Origin: Ecdyonurus torrentis
Taxonomy: Eukaryota > Arthropoda > Insecta > Ephemeroptera > Heptageniidae
NCBI GenBank assembly: GCA_949318235.1
Contig: OX439133.1
Span: 17,578,099 to 17,642,098, forward strand
DNA length: 64,000 bases
Reading direction: 5' to 3'
Position numbers and translations under genes: made by a program. Shown piece by piece: positions 62,521-64,000 of the stretch. Positions within the stretch are counted from its first letter, which is position 1. Each line of letters starts with the position of its first letter. The notes below the pieces were generated by a model that did not search any database, was not told where the DNA came from, and saw nothing but the letters and a program-made list of their open reading frames with translations.

Positions 62521-64000
62521 TACCTTTGTCTAGGGGTTTTTACTGTGGCTCGTTTGCGAGGTAAAAAACAGGTACAGATAGGGTTAAGTAAGGAAAACAC
62601 AAAATTTTATGTGGACCTTTTCGTCTTTTATTGTTTGAACAGAGAACACAGATTAAAAGAAAAGCAAATTATTTAAATCAGACAGGAAAACTCAAATTTG
62701 TATCAAAAGCACGTCAGAAATGGAATGTGGCACGTGGCTAGCTTACGTATGTTGAAGCGACGATCTCACGTGGTGTCCAATCATGGGCCAAAAACGATCG
62801 TAACAATCCAATTACGATGAATGGTGGATACTCAGTGATGGTAGCAAAATAAGACGTACTCTTCACAAAACAAAGGCAGGTACAATGACTGAAGTTTGCC
62901 GCAAGTGGGAAACTTCCTTCCGCGAGGCTCTGAAGGAGCACCTAGCCTGGGCAGCTCCGGCTAACAGAATGACTCTCGGGACGGTCGGTAACGCTGCGCT
63001 CAGTAGCGACGAACAATTTTGCTATATTGGAATGGTGGGGGCAAGATTGACAATAAGGTTCAAATTCGGCAGATTTTACATACATTATGACCCTTATGAC
63101 CAAAGTAGCTGTTGCTATGCAGCTGCAGCAAAACACACTGTTACGTAATATAGAAACTTCTAGAACCAAAATTATTATATAACACCCTAAGTTACATATA
63201 AAATGTCAAGTAACACTGTTATGAACAAACTTTAATATTAAAATGATAATTCAATTGATAATCTCAAAATTATACTTTTGTACCATGAAATTATAAACTA
63301 AATGCAAATTCCTTATACTGCCAAAACTTCACGTGACATATGTTAGAAAACGAATAATTAAGTAAAAACACGCAGAATTATAACTTGATTATAATATCAA
63401 TAAAATGACGTGAAAACTAAATATTATATAAACGATGTTAAAACATTACGCAATACTTGAGTAGCACGTGGATGCGAGGGAAGGCGAAAGAGAGAGAACG
63501 AGAGAGAGTGCTAGGTTGGCGAAGCCGGCACATTCCAAGGTAACTAAGGATGGACGGCGGCGAGCTATGCAGCTTGCAACCACTCGGGACAAGACTGGAC
63601 AAACTCTCATACAAACACAAAACTCAACCTCGCATTCTCATATATACATGAAATATACAATATTTTATTCCCTGATGCTTTTACTATATCTAGTCAACAC
63701 AAATACATCGCGTATATTTTATCACGCAAGCAAATTAATGATGATATAACATAGGATTTATACAGCATGCAAATCGCCGTAAAATACGGGGATTATGACG
63801 TAAAAAACAGTGGCGTGATGTTAAATGATGATAATATCCAAAATGGCATTTAATTAAACACTTAAAATATTACGTGCATGAATTACGTATCTTACGTGCT
63901 AAAATTACGTAAACCTAATATTTTATATACAAAATATTACGACGAGCTGACTGGACGTTCGGCGTAACCTCATCGCTGGAAATGCGTCAACGCGGGCTAG
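62521..64000. other. GC-richer unclassified segment at the window edge
   Basis: The array ends abruptly near 62520 and the sequence becomes less AT-rich, with many ACGT-core motifs. On the minus strand an AATAAA followed by AGACGAAAAGGTCC lies at 62610-62640. An 87-codon plus-strand frame (62885-63148, starting MTEVCRKWETSF) and a 75-codon opposing frame overlap, and I recognise neither. Possible readings are an LTR or the body of an uncharacterised transposon, or the flank of a gene lying beyond the window. Nothing visible decides between them. Confidence 0.4.

Noticed and set aside
62885..63148. 87-codon frame beginning MTEVCRKWETSF as a possible gene or exon
   Set aside because: The opposite strand is equally open, there is no recognised motif and no clear splice or start context; kept only as part of the unclassified edge segment.

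Overview
This is an AT-rich, intron-rich and transposon-rich animal window. The tRNA-derived SINEs, the non-LTR retrotransposon tail, the hAT-type and other inverted-repeat elements, and the tiny protein-coding exons separated by kilobases fit an invertebrate nuclear genome. An arthropod, probably an insect, is my inference from the receptor guanylate cyclase exons and the SINE body sequences. No long open reading frame in the window looks like a complete gene. Most short open frames lie on microsatellites, poly-A/T runs or repeats.

The only host gene I can support is on the + strand. Two exons with matching phases and good splice sites (17447-17585 and 21451-21532) encode the membrane-proximal end of an extracellular domain and the single transmembrane helix of a receptor-type guanylate cyclase (natriuretic peptide receptor-like). 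The window would then be mostly introns of this gene: more than 17 kb upstream, 3.9 kb between the two exons, and possibly all of 21.5-64 kb downstream. I found no kinase-homology or cyclase exon downstream.

Region by region. 0-3.2 kb: two long foldback elements, one inserted into a family A repeat copy, and a short inverted-repeat element. 3.4-9 kb: a 1.1 kb tandem duplication with a third copy. 9.2-9.6 kb: a TTAA-bounded element. 10-13 kb: SINE-like pieces and an inverted-repeat element inside a TA microsatellite. 13-17 kb: AT-rich sequence with a family A copy at 16.4 kb. 17.4-21.5 kb: the two exons, with a nested-transposon structure in the intron. 22.7-62.5 kb: a long array of composite repeats of about 1 kb each. 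Each composite repeat combines family A (about 290 bp, ends AGGGTGTAT...ATACACCCT), module X (carrying the octamer TGACGTCA), an AT-rich linker and often a TTAA-bounded module. The composites are ordered into higher-order blocks of roughly 7.6-9 kb. The array is interrupted by a hAT-type element with a perfect 8-bp duplication (36.5-37.2 kb), a 1.0 kb palindrome (37.9-38.9 kb), three SINEs, a 5'-truncated LINE and several small inverted-repeat elements. 62.5-64 kb: a GC-richer, ACGT-rich segment of unknown nature running off the end.

The main discovery candidates are the higher-order array of inverted-repeat elements in a receptor guanylate cyclase intron, the more than 20 dispersed cAMP-response-element octamers it carries, and shared insertions that let the array's duplication history be ordered.
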